NCBI GenBank assembly: GCA_041686195.1
Contig: JAWLEI010000038.1
Span: forward strand, 1 to 25,938
DNA from: Desulfovermiculus sp041686195
GTDB lineage: Bacteria; Desulfobacterota; Desulfovibrionia; Desulfovibrionales; Desulfothermaceae
Reading direction: 5' to 3'
Length of the DNA: 25,938 bases
In this document: positions 7,138-14,710 of the stretch, in pieces
Numbering within the stretch: position 1 is the stretch's first letter
Layout of the letters: each line of letters opens with the position of its first letter
The notes under the pieces: generated by a model
The model's input: only the letters and a program-made list of their open reading frames with translations
Database searches by the model: none
Told to the model about the DNA's origin: nothing
Translations under genes and position numbers: made by a program

Positions 7138-9344
7138 CCCCTTGTTCGCTAAATTCACAATGCACGATGAACCAGAGCATGAATAAAGCCTGCTCACAAT
7201 TGCCCTCCATGCAGGGTGCACTTTTTGTCCTCCTGGCCCTGCTCGGCGCTGGAGCCCTTTACTTACTCAGTCGTTCCAACTACTTACTGTACCATGCACT
7301 GGTTGAGCTCTTTACGGTTGGGGTGGCAGTCAGCGCATTCACCATCGGCCTTAATACACGCCATATTGCATCCAGCAACCCCCTGTTTCTGATCACGGTG
7401 GTCTATGGAAGTGTAGCCATTCTGGATCTTTTGCACACACTGGCCTACACCGGGATGGGGGTGTTCCCCGGGCGGGGAGCGGACCTTCCCACCCAGCTCT
7501 GGATGGCCGCCCGCTTCCTGGAGAGCGGGTCCCTGCTGGCAGTTGCCCTGGTGATCAGAAAGGGCAGGGCCCCTCCCGAGGGGCTTGTCCTGGCGGGGTA
7601 CGCCGCACTTACGGCTGCCCTGATTGTGCTGATCATTCCCCTGCGCATGTTTCCGACCATGTACGTGCCAGAACAGGGCCTGACTCTGACCAAAGTGACC
7701 GGCGAGTATGTTATATGCGCGGTCATGGGGCTGGCCATACTCGCCTTTTGGCAGGAGCGTGAACATTTCAGCCGCTACAACCTCCGTTTTTTGCTGGCAG
7801 CTCTCACTGCAACCATCGCCTCTGAACTTTCCTTTACCCTGTATACGGATGTCTACGGCTTGTTCAACTTTTTTGGGCACCTCCTCAAACTGGCCTCCTT
7901 CGTCTTCATTTACAAAGCCCTTGTATCCGGCCTCTTAAAGCAACCCTATCAGGGCCTTTTTCGGGAACTTGTCCAATCCAGGGACAAACTGGATAAGCTG
8001 GTTCAACTAAACGCCGACGGAATCATGGTGGTTGACCAGCAGGGAGTGATTCTTTTCATTAATCCCTCGGCAGCCGGAATGTTTGGCCGCACAGAAACAG
8101 AGCTGCTTGGCGAGCATTTCGGCTATCCCCTTACACCCGGGGACAGCACGGAGATCGAACTTATCACAGAAAACCACTGCCGGATGGTGGCGGAACTGCG
8201 CACCAGTGAAACGGAGTGGGAGGGACAGACCGCCTTGCTGACCTCTTTTCGGGATATTACAGAGCGGAAGAAAGCCGAGGAAGATCTTCAGTATATGAGT
8301 TTTCACGACTCCCTGACCGGGCTTTACAATCGCAACTTCTTTGAGGAGGAGATGAAGCGGCTGCAGGATGGACGCTACATGCCCTTGGGCATCATCACCT
8401 GCGATTTGGATGGGTTGAAGTTAATTAACGACACTTTGGGACACCAATCCGGGGATGAATTGCTTATTCAAACGGCTGTGCTCCTGAGAAATACCTTCCG
8501 CTCCAGTGATGTCATCGCCCGAATCGGAGGTGATGAATTTGCTGTTCTGATCCTGGAAACGGATCAGAAGACTACGGAAAGGTTGTCCCAGCGTCTGCGG
8601 ACATCGGTACAGGAATACAATACATACAATCCACGGCTTCCCCTCTCCCTCTCCATCGGGTTTGCTGTGAGCAACCAGAGCCCCATCAATCTCCAATCCC
8701 TGTTCCGCGAGGCTGACGATCGGATGTACCGGGAAAAGATCCACCAGGAGGGAAGCGCCCGCAGCGCCATCGTTCAAGCCCTGACCGGGGCCATGGGGGC
8801 CAGGGATTTTGATACCCAGGGCCATTGTGAGCGTTTGCAGGAGTTGGCTGCTTCATTGGCTAGGTCCGCGGAAATGCCCGAAAACGAAACCAACGACTTG
8901 TTCTTGCTGGCCCGCTTTCACGATCTGGGCAAGGTGGGCATACCCGACCGTATTTTGTTCAAGCCCGGACCTCTGGCCGATGAGGAATGGGGCGAGATGA
9001 AAAAACACTGCGAGATTGGAAACCGCATTGCCCAGTCCGTACCCGAGTTGAAACCAATAGCGGATTGGATCCTCAAACACCACGAAAGATGGGACGGCAC
9101 AGGGTACCCGCAGGGACTGCAACATCTTGAGATTCCCATACCTTGCAGGATCCTGGCTATCGTGGACGCCTTTGACGCCATGATCAGCGATCGGCCCTAC
9201 CGCAAAGCAATGTCTCAAGAGGACGCTATTGCGGAACTGCGGCGATGTGCAGGCACCCAATTCGATCCGGATTTGGTGGAAAGATTCATTCAGGTCTTAG
9301 ATGAGCCCAGAAACGAAGGTCACGTTTCGAATGCTTCGTCTTAA
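7134..9344 (+). CDS. Membrane MASE3-PAS-GGDEF-HD-GYP protein (cyclic-di-GMP synthesis and breakdown)
   Basis: 736 aa. The N-terminal MASE3 sensor domain (about 30-270) has several membrane helices and the family block DLLHTLAYTGMGVFPG...LPTQLWMAARFLES. Then come a PAS domain (about 280-380, ends SFRDITERKKAEE), GGDEF (about 385-540) with an intact GGDEF motif and an RxxD inhibitory site (RSSD) five residues before it, and HD-GYP (about 545-725) with HDLGKVGIPD near 596 and HHERWDGTGYP. Both enzymatic halves look intact: GTP to c-di-GMP, and c-di-GMP hydrolysis. The GTG start forms a GTGA overlap with kaiB; an ATG at 7167 is an alternative. Third gene of the Kai operon, so probably its output. 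Confidence 0.93.
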   Translation: MTPCSLNSQCTMNQSMNKACSQLPSMQGALFVLLALLGAGALYLLSRSNYLLYHALVELFTVGVAVSAFTIGLNTRHIASSNPLFLITVVYGSVAILDLLHTLAYTGMGVFPGRGADLPTQLWMAARFLESGSLLAVALVIRKGRAPPEGLVLAGYAALTAALIVLIIPLRMFPTMYVPEQGLTLTKVTGEYVICAVMGLAILAFWQEREHFSRYNLRFLLAALTATIASELSFTLYTDVYGLFNFFGHLLKLASFVFIYKALVSGLLKQPYQGLFRELVQSRDKLDKLVQLNADGIMVVDQQGVILFINPSAAGMFGRTETELLGEHFGYPLTPGDSTEIELITENHCRMVAELRTSETEWEGQTALLTSFRDITERKKAEEDLQYMSFHDSLTGLYNRNFFEEEMKRLQDGRYMPLGIITCDLDGLKLINDTLGHQSGDELLIQTAVLLRNTFRSSDVIARIGGDEFAVLILETDQKTTERLSQRLRTSVQEYNTYNPRLPLSLSIGFAVSNQSPINLQSLFREADDRMYREKIHQEGSARSAIVQALTGAMGARDFDTQGHCERLQELAASLARSAEMPENETNDLFLLARFHDLGKVGIPDRILFKPGPLADEEWGEMKKHCEIGNRIAQSVPELKPIADWILKHHERWDGTGYPQGLQHLEIPIPCRILAIVDAFDAMISDRPYRKAMSQEDAIAELRRCAGTQFDPDLVERFIQVLDEPRNEGHVSNASS

Positions 9345-9436
9345 CAGCATCGAGCCCAGCTTACTCCTTTTGCAGAGAACCAGGTCAAGGACAATAGAGC
9401 CAGGGATGGCAAGGAATATGAAATAATCGAAGATTG

Positions 9437-9661
9437 TTACAACAGTTTTTTGGCCTCCTCCAAATCTGATTTTTTGCCCACTACAATCAACGTGTCTCCC
9501 ATCTTGAGTTCAGTCTCAGCTGTAGGATTATAAATCATATCTTCGTTTTGTTTTTTGATGGCCACAATAATCAAGTTATAAAGCGGGCGCAGCTTGGACT
9601 CAATGAGACTTTTCCCTTGAAATGCAGATCCGGATGACAGCTTAAACTCTTCCATCTGCAA
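9437..9661 (-). pseudogene. C-terminal RCK_C (TrkA-C) domain fragment of a potassium channel/transport regulator
   Basis: 74 residues: MEEFKLSSGSAFQGKSLIES, then NLIIVAIKK, MIYNPTAETELKMGDTLIVV and GKKSDLEEAKKLL. This is the RCK_C domain that ends TrkA-like and KtrA/ion-channel proteins. In frame upstream only GEKFELQ remains (also typical of the family) before a TAA, so the channel and RCK_N parts are gone. It abuts the truncated selenoprotein gene head to head, with the junction at about 9665-9682. A short free-standing RCK_C protein cannot be excluded, but a remnant is more likely. Confidence 0.75.
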
Positions 9662-9687
9662 CTCAAACTTTTCACCGTTACTCCTTT

Positions 9688-10476
9688 ATGGGGGCCACGG
9701 ATCCGGACCAAATGGCTGCCCCGGCCCATAATCTGGCCAAATTGCTGCAAGGGGATAATGTGGATGCTGCCTTTCTGGTACCGGTCTGACCTTTCTGCAC
9801 CCGCGCCGTGGGCGCGCTCGCTCATTATCTGGAAGCAAAAGGCATTCCCACCACCCAAATCAGCCTCATAGCCAAGCACACTGAGATCATCAAACCCCCG
9901 CGTGCGCTGTGGGTCCCTTTTGAACTTGGCCGACCTCTGGGTGCGCCCAACCAGCCTGAGTTTCAGAAAAAGGTAGCCCTGGCCGCACTGAAACTCTTGG
10001 AGGCTGAACAGGGGCCGGTGCTGGAATCCTTTCCCGAGGAGGCACCTGAAGTTGCTCCAGCTGAAAGCGAAGAAGCAGCCATTTGGTCCTGTCCGGTAAG
10101 CTTTGCCCCGCAGCAGGCAGAAATGAGTGACCACGAACAGCTGGTCGCAAACCTACAGCAGGAAGTCACCGAGCTCAGGCCCTGGTATGATCTGGGACTG
10201 GAAAAACGCGGCCGGACGGCCATGGCCACTTTTGAACCTCAGACAGCAGCCAACCTGCTTGCAGAGTATCTGACCAACGGTTCTGACCATAGCTCCAATA
10301 TGGAATTCTCACCTGGAGTGGCCCTGCGCCTGGCAGCCCAGGATATAAAGGCTTATTATTTTGAAGCCGTCACATCCCGGCCAGGAGCGCAGACTCCGGA
10401 CAGCAAGACGTTCAGCAACTGGTTCTGGAATGAGACTGCCGCCGGGAAAACATTGCAGACAGTCAAAGAAAAATGA
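9688..10476 (+). CDS. 5'-truncated GrdB-like selenoprotein (glycine/sarcosine/betaine reductase B family) with an in-frame UGA
   Basis: One frame runs from ATG 9688 (MGATDPDQMAAPAHNLAK), through DNVDAAFLVPV, a TGA at 9787-9789, PFCTRAVGALAHYLEAKG and PPRALWVPFELGRPLG, to SNWFWNETAAGKTL and a TAA at 10474. Homology continues on both sides of the TGA. At this place family members carry C- or U-P-x-C, so the TGA reads best as selenocysteine (U34-P-F-C37). A hairpin follows it at SECIS distance. The family normally continues N-terminally; here HRYSFMG can still be read in frame before the ATG, but a TAA at 9643 and the abutting RCK_C fragment show that the 5' part is lost. No ribosome site precedes 9688, so expression is doubtful. 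Calling the gene only from 9808 would miss the Sec. Confidence 0.72.
9787..9816 (+). promoter_or_regulatory. Predicted bacterial SECIS element (UGA plus hairpin)
   Basis: After the TGA at 9787-9789, CGCGCC (9802-9807) pairs perfectly with GGCGCG (9811-9816) around a GTG loop. The loop begins 21 nt after the U of the UGA. A bacterial SECIS is a short GC stem just downstream of the UGA with G and U in its apical loop, bound by SelB. Geometry and loop fit; the GC-rich sequence could also form such a stem by chance. Confidence 0.55.
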
Positions 10477-10495
10477 CGGGCCAAAGGACGATATC

Positions 10496-11800
10496 TCATT
10501 GGGGCACTATCCTCATGATCCGGTCATCGTCGTCAGCCGGCTGCCCGCGACCGTCACGATTTGAGGTGGCAAAGTACAGATATCCCTCCGGGCCTGTGGC
10601 CACAGCCCGAATCCGGCCGTACAGACCGTTGTAGAGTTGTTTTTCAAAAACCCTCTCGATCCGCGTGATCGGTTGGCTGGATCCGGATGTATCCATTTCT
10701 GCACGCAGCAGAAGTTCCCCCCGCAGGCTGCCGACAAAAAGACTGCCTGTCCAGGTTTTGATTTTTTCTCCAGTGTAAAAATCCATACCTGAAGGCGGGA
10801 GATGGGGATCGTCAAAGAGAGCAACCGGATCCTGCAGATCTTTTATCCCCGGGGCACCGACAGCAAGCGGCCATCCATAGTTATGACCCTTTTCAATCTG
10901 GTTGATCTCATCATTGCCGTACAGTCCGAATTCCCCGGAAGGGCCGTGCTCCGAAGCATAAAGATCGCCGGTTTCAGGATGCCAGGCCAGGCCCTGGGGA
11001 TTGCGGTGACCGTAGGAATAAATATAAGCCCCGGCCCCTGGTGATGAAAATGGATTTCCCGGGGCCGGTTTGCCGTCCGGAGTCATGCGAAGAATCTTTC
11101 CGGCCCATGAACCCTTGTCCTGGGCAAGCTGCGGGTTTCCAGCATCGCCTGTTGTCGCGTAAAGCATCCCGTCCGGGCCAAAGGCAAGGCGTGAACCATT
11201 GTGATAGGATGCAGCCGGTATCTGGTCGATGAGGATCTCTTTTTCCAGGCCAGTACCATTTTGGTTTTGAATTTTCCGAACCCGCAGAATCCGGTTGGCC
11301 GGGTTTTGCTGTGATCCATACGTCTCAGACAAATAAATCCAGTCCAGAGGCTTCCCGTCTTGATCCATCTTTCCTGCTCCAAAATCCGGGTGCAGCGCAA
11401 GCCCCATCAACCCGCCTTCCCCCCAGTGCAGGGTTGAGTTTTCCCGGTCCATCCACATATGCAAGGTGGGCTTTTGTCCATCAAGCTTTATATACCGGAC
11501 CTTTCCAGGACGTTCCGTAAAAAACAGACGCTTTCCATCCCGGGTAAATGCCATATCCCAGGGAACCACCAGGTTGCCCATGACCTTTTCCGCCCGGGCC
11601 AAATCAGGCTCGGTGAGCCGATATTGATCAGGCATTGCCGGCCGGCCGCCCAGCACGGTATCATTGTCCAGGGTTTTCATCGGGCCTTCAGGCTCGTTTT
11701 GCCCGGCAACAACCGGTTCTTTTGAATCTGGGGAATCGCTTGCCGGCAAAGGGCCGGCAAACACAAATACCACGAAAATGACGAGATAAATAGCTTTCAT
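10496..11800 (-). CDS. Exported PQQ-dependent aldose sugar (glucose/sorbosone) dehydrogenase
   Basis: 434 aa. A signal peptide at 1-20 (MKAIYLVIFVVFVFAGPLPA) implies a periplasmic protein. Residues 21-60 are a variable linker. The beta-propeller then follows the soluble GSDH/YliI family: VVPWDMAFTRDGKRLFFTER, GGLMGLALHPDFG, YHNGSRLAFGPDGMLYATTG with the conserved His of the active site, YSYGHRNPQGLAWHP and ASEHGPSG. Ends RIVPQ. The family oxidises aldose sugars with bound PQQ, passing electrons to an external acceptor. The ATG is preceded by an AGGG site. It converges on the selenoprotein gene, 19 nt apart. No PQQ synthesis genes are in the window, so cofactor supply is unknown. Confidence 0.92.
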   Translation of the reverse strand: MKAIYLVIFVVFVFAGPLPASDSPDSKEPVVAGQNEPEGPMKTLDNDTVLGGRPAMPDQYRLTEPDLARAEKVMGNLVVPWDMAFTRDGKRLFFTERPGKVRYIKLDGQKPTLHMWMDRENSTLHWGEGGLMGLALHPDFGAGKMDQDGKPLDWIYLSETYGSQQNPANRILRVRKIQNQNGTGLEKEILIDQIPAASYHNGSRLAFGPDGMLYATTGDAGNPQLAQDKGSWAGKILRMTPDGKPAPGNPFSSPGAGAYIYSYGHRNPQGLAWHPETGDLYASEHGPSGEFGLYGNDEINQIEKGHNYGWPLAVGAPGIKDLQDPVALFDDPHLPPSGMDFYTGEKIKTWTGSLFVGSLRGELLLRAEMDTSGSSQPITRIERVFEKQLYNGLYGRIRAVATGPEGYLYFATSNRDGRGQPADDDDRIMRIVPQ

Positions 11801-11893
11801 AGCTTTTTTCCCTGTGTATCATCCCACGCATCACATCCGGCGGCTGTTCTGAGACTTAAGACTTAATTCACAAACTCCTTTCTGCTCGATGTT

Positions 11894-12031
11894 TCAGAGG
11901 GAAACAATGCGTGAAACCCCGTACACGATGAGATAGATGGCGATTATGTAGTTTAAAAGGCGGGGAAAAACGAGAATGAGTACCCCGGCCAAGACTGCCA
12001 GCAAAGGTTGAAGAGCGAGATGAAAGGTCAT
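11894..12031 (-). CDS. DUF3096 small membrane protein
   Basis: 45 aa: MTFHLALQPLLAVLAGVLIL, then VFPRLLNYIIAIYLIVYGVS and RIVSL. Two hydrophobic helices around an F-P-R-L-L-N-Y turn are the DUF3096 pattern. The ATG has AGGAG 6 nt upstream (CAGGAGTCGAAC). It lies 80 nt downstream of the entericidin gene on the same strand, with a perfect hairpin between them, so they are probably one unit. Function unknown; an inner-membrane location is predicted. A piece of this gene recurs at about 14111-14128. Confidence 0.82.
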   Translation of the reverse strand: MTFHLALQPLLAVLAGVLILVFPRLLNYIIAIYLIVYGVSRIVSL

Positions 12032-12049
12032 GTTCGACTCCTGAGTTGG

Positions 12050-12076
12050 GTCAGGCCGGCCAATGGCCGGCCTGAC
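12050..12076 (-). other. Perfect 12-bp intercistronic hairpin
   Basis: GTCAGGCCGGCC (12050-12061) pairs without mismatch with GGCCGGCCTGAC (12065-12076) around a 3-nt loop, between the entericidin and DUF3096 genes. No T-run follows on the minus strand, so it is more likely an mRNA-stabilising or partial-termination structure, or a repeat, than a full terminator. Its 3' end lies 18 nt before the DUF3096 start and could affect translation. Confidence 0.6.
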
Positions 12077-12111
12077 AGTTTGATATTTTTAAAGGTACAG
12101 GCTCATAAAGA

Positions 12112-12255
12112 CTAGTCTTCGGCCTCTTCTTCAATGGCCTCCCCACCCGATTCAATGTCTTCGCCCATGCCGGCCATGGTGTTGCAGCCCACTGTAGCTG
12201 ACATGAGCATGCCCCCAAGAATGAGAAGAGCAATCAAACTGATGATTCGTTTCAT
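12112..12255 (-). CDS. Entericidin A/B-family small lipoprotein
   Basis: 47 aa: MKRIISLIALLILGGMLMSA, then TVGCNTMAGMGEDIE and an acidic tail EAIEEEAED. The lipobox (T-V-G-C24) and the C-N-T-x-x-G-M-G-E-D-I block are the entericidin signature. The mature peptide would be 24 residues, lipidated at Cys and held in the envelope. The AAGGAGG site ends 5-6 nt before the ATG. First gene of a two-gene unit with DUF3096. In enterobacteria such peptides take part in a stress-linked antidote/toxin pair; in other groups the role is unknown. Confidence 0.88.
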   Translation of the reverse strand: MKRIISLIALLILGGMLMSATVGCNTMAGMGEDIESGGEAIEEEAED

Positions 12256-12260
12256 GACGA

Positions 12261-12446
12261 CCTCCTTATGTGTTGCTACACGTGATGAGTGATATGAGCA
12301 ATGGTTTGCTGGCCCGGCATTGGACTTCGATTGAGCTGTTGAGTCATTCCACTATCCAGTACAGCACAAAAATGAGGGGTTGACTAAGTGGTGGTGAACA
12401 AATACCCGATTTTTCACCCATAACTCGCTATTATTCATCTTCCAAT
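12261..12446. repeat. Duplicated divergent intergenic region, copy A
   Basis: Begins at the complement of the entericidin ribosome site (CCTCCTTATG) and continues for about 185 bp. It is roughly four-fifths identical to 14128-14312, with shared blocks such as GTACAGCACAAAAATGAGGG and TTTTTCACCCATAACT. It contains TTGACT, a 17-bp gap and TACCCG, a weak sigma-70-like promoter toward the YihY gene. Both copies separate divergent genes, so the block probably carries promoters and operators in both directions. Confidence 0.75.
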
Positions 12447-12517
12447 CTGAAAACAAGGGTATGAACCAGGTATGTATCAAGCCTTTTCTTGAAGAGGATA
12501 TCTGAAATATGTTTTAA

Positions 12518-13043
12518 TTGGATAGAAACGGAAACCGGAGTCCGGCAAAATCAGTGAGGCCTGATCATGAGCAGGAAATCGACGGAGCAGGAAAGGCAGG
12601 TGACGGGTTGACAAAGTTGCTGCTCAATACCCTCTTGCATTATTTTCAGGAAAAAACGTGGCGGCTGGCCGCATCTGTCACCTTCTATGTCCTGTTTGCC
12701 GTCGTTCCCTTGATCCTGTTTGCCACGGCCCTGGCCGGACTCCCATTTGACCAGGAGGAAGCCCGGACAGCCATTCTCCGGCAACTGGATGACATAGTGG
12801 GGGAACAAGGCAGTGCGGCCATAAAGGAGATGTTGCAGAATTATAAAAAACCCACCCAGGGTGTTGTTTCGGCAATCCTGGGGCTCATGGCCCTTATGTT
12901 CGGCAGCGTCAACGCCCTTGCCCAGCTCCGGGATGCCATGAACAGCATTTGGAAGGTCAAAATGGATGTATTTATCCATTCAGGTTATCCTGCTGGGAGC
13001 AGCCTTTGTCTATGCCTGCGAGTACAGAAAGGACGGTTCCTGA
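12518..13043 (+). pseudogene. YihY/BrkB-family membrane protein with an internal deletion
   Basis: The N-terminal part is good YihY/BrkB (RNase BN-like family): LLNTLLHYFQEKTWRLAASV, TFYVLFAVVPLILFATALAG, LGLMALMFGSVNALAQLRDA and MNSIWKVK. After that the frame carries nonsense (MDVFIHSGYPAGSS...), while the next frame reads YLSIQVILLGAAFVYACEYR and KDGS to a TGA at 13041. That is the normal end of the family (Q-I-L-L-x-G-A-x-F...Y-G-S). The middle helices, over 100 residues, have been deleted at about 12960, with a frame shift. The start is uncertain: TTG 12518, or GTG near 12551. The product, if made, would be non-functional. The family has about six helices; function unclear. Confidence 0.8.
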
Positions 13044-13390
13044 TCCAGAACTCAGAATCCAGCATCCAGATATTAAAGCCGGGACGTCGTCTTACCAGGC
13101 CTACTATCAAAGACAATATAAACAGCACCAGGAACACGTCTTCATTCGTGCTTATTCTTGGACAAAATCTTTTATGCTATGGTTATTCTGTAACAGTTCC
13201 TTCTTTGTATCGGCTCGGCTTTGCCTGCTCTCCTGGAAAGATTTTCTCAAGATGATGTCGCAGTGCAAAGCGCTAAACCCGGTGAATTTCATTGAAACGA
13301 GGCCAGTGCTAAAAGCACCAAAAATAAACAGGAAATCAATTTAACTAGTTATATATACATGCCATTCTCTTTTCTAAAATTTGAATTTAT
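13044..13390. other. Gene-free stretch after the YihY remnant
   Basis: About 350 bp without a supported gene. A plus-strand open frame across 12949-13344 has no family pattern and no ribosome site. It begins with the degenerate simple-repeat text AACTCAGAATCCAGCATCCA, of the kind that also litters the right end of the window, and ends AT-rich. The ExoD gene converges from the right. Confidence 0.5.
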
Positions 13391-14047
13391 TTATAAAGTT
13401 TCCTGGCTTAAATGGTTTGGCAAACAAGATATGAATACGGCAAAAACCCCCGTCTCTTTTATGATGAGATGGTAGCCCACTATCACTGCTGCCAGGACGA
13501 TCAATCCGAGTGCGATCAGCGCCAGCATCCCGTCGCGGGCAGTCAATGACAGACCGAAAATCGTCAAGACCATGCCCGCTACATTGGCACTAAACGGAAT
13601 AAACTCCATGAGTGGCATAACTGCAGCAACACAGACGCAAACAAACGCAATGACATATAGACCGCCATGTTGGATCAGCATTGTCAGGCGCGTCCGCATG
13701 AATCGATCCAGGAATCTGGCAACAGGCCGCAGCCATTCGAGTCCTTTGCACAAGCGGTTTTTTCTGACCGACCGTCTGAGCATCCAATGCGGCATCCAGA
13801 AATGTTCCCGGCCGATCAGCAGTTGTACCGCCGTCAGCATGACCACCAACCCTACAATGGTCGGCATGCCAGGGATATCCCCTATTATCGGAGCAAGAGT
13901 GATCAGGCCGGCAAAAAGCAATATGGGGCCAAACGAACGACGCCCCAGTGTCGAAAGGATCAGATCCAGGGAAATCTCTTCCTTATCCCCAACCGCACTT
14001 TCGATCAGGTCGATAATCTGCTCGATCTTATTGATTTCCTGCTCCAT
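13391..14047 (-). CDS. exoD: ExoD-family exopolysaccharide-synthesis membrane protein
   Basis: 218 aa. The N-terminal soluble helix (IEQIIDLIESAVGDKEEISL) is followed by LILSTLGRRSFGPILLFAGL, ITLAPIIGDIPGMPTIVGL and QLLIGREHFWMPHWMLRRSV, the ExoD (PF06055) signature. Three or four C-terminal helices follow (LYVIAFVCVCVAAVMPLMEF and on). ExoD is an inner-membrane protein named for a rhizobial exopolysaccharide and alkali-tolerance phenotype; its biochemistry is unknown. The ATG has GGGAG about 9 nt upstream. Divergent from the coiled-coil gene at 14404, with duplicated region copy B between them. Confidence 0.9.
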   Translation of the reverse strand: MEQEINKIEQIIDLIESAVGDKEEISLDLILSTLGRRSFGPILLFAGLITLAPIIGDIPGMPTIVGLVVMLTAVQLLIGREHFWMPHWMLRRSVRKNRLCKGLEWLRPVARFLDRFMRTRLTMLIQHGGLYVIAFVCVCVAAVMPLMEFIPFSANVAGMVLTIFGLSLTARDGMLALIALGLIVLAAVIVGYHLIIKETGVFAVFISCLPNHLSQETL

Positions 14048-14127
14048 TCCGATTTTCTCCCGAGAAACAATACAGTGTATGCCATGTCTGTTACAATCAG
14101 AAATACTGGAAAAAACGAGAATGAGTA

Positions 14128-14312
14128 CCTCCTTATGTGGTTGCTACAAGTGCTGAGTGATATGAGTAATGGTTTACCGGCCCGGCATTGGACTGCGATG
14201 GAACTTTTGAGTCATTCCACGATCTAGTACAGCACAAAAATGAGGGATTGACTCACCATCGATGAATAAATACCCTATTTTTCACCCATAACTGGCTATG
14301 ATTCATCTTCTA
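14128..14312. repeat. Duplicated divergent intergenic region, copy B, with a DUF3096 deletion scar
   Basis: Aligns with 12261-12446 over its length with scattered substitutions and few indels. Its left end (CCTCCTTATG) joins directly to CGAGAATGAGTA (14117-14128), which belongs inside the DUF3096 gene (about 11966-11985). The entericidin gene and the start of DUF3096 are thus missing from this copy. Contains TTGACT, 17 bp and TACCCT toward the coiled-coil gene, a slightly better sigma-70-like match than in copy A. Confidence 0.75.
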
Positions 14313-14403
14313 AATAAGGTAGACTTGGAGCAAAGGTTAAGATAAGCCTGACAATCCGGCCTGAGCGACTTTTTGCAGCGACGTCTAAATAAGGAGAAAA
14401 AGC

Positions 14404-14694
14404 ATGAGTTCACGAGAGGAAACTGTGGAAAATCTGAAACTTAAGCTGGACGAGTGGAATACCAAAATCGAAGAGCTGGAGGTTCAAGCCAAGCTGGCTG
14501 AAATGCAGAACCGGGAAAAGTTCGAATCGGAAATCACTCGTATGAAGCAAAAGAGAGACGAGATCAGAGATAGGCTCGAGAAGTTGCCTGAATCCGGCGA
14601 GAAGGCTTTTGAAGAGCTCCGCGGAGGAGCAGAGCAGGCTTGGGAGGCCCTTTCAGATGCCTATCAAAAGGCCAAGTCCCACTTCGGCAAATAA
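14404..14694 (+). CDS. Small coiled-coil stress-type protein (Sll1863-like)
   Basis: 96 aa, almost entirely alpha-helical heptads: ENLKLKLDEWNTKIEELEVQ, MKQKRDEIRDRLEKL, and a C-terminal AWEALSDAYQKAKSHFGK. No Cys, no signal peptide, no membrane span. The composition and the A-W-x-x-x-x-x-A-x-x-x-A-x-x-x-F ending recall the Sll1863-like coiled-coil stress proteins. Strong AAGGAG 8 nt before the ATG. It sits 16 nt ahead of the YeeE pair, so it is probably cotranscribed. A role in membrane or osmotic stress is inference from such relatives. Confidence 0.8.
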   Translation: MSSREETVENLKLKLDEWNTKIEELEVQAKLAEMQNREKFESEITRMKQKRDEIRDRLEKLPESGEKAFEELRGGAEQAWEALSDAYQKAKSHFGK

Positions 14695-14710
14695 AGTCAA
14701 AGGTAATAAT

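Noticed and set aside
9787..9789. TGA as an ordinary stop splitting the GrdB-like gene
   Set aside because: Homology-like sequence continues on both sides, the position is the known Cys/Sec site and a suitable hairpin follows; kept as possible only because the gene is truncated.
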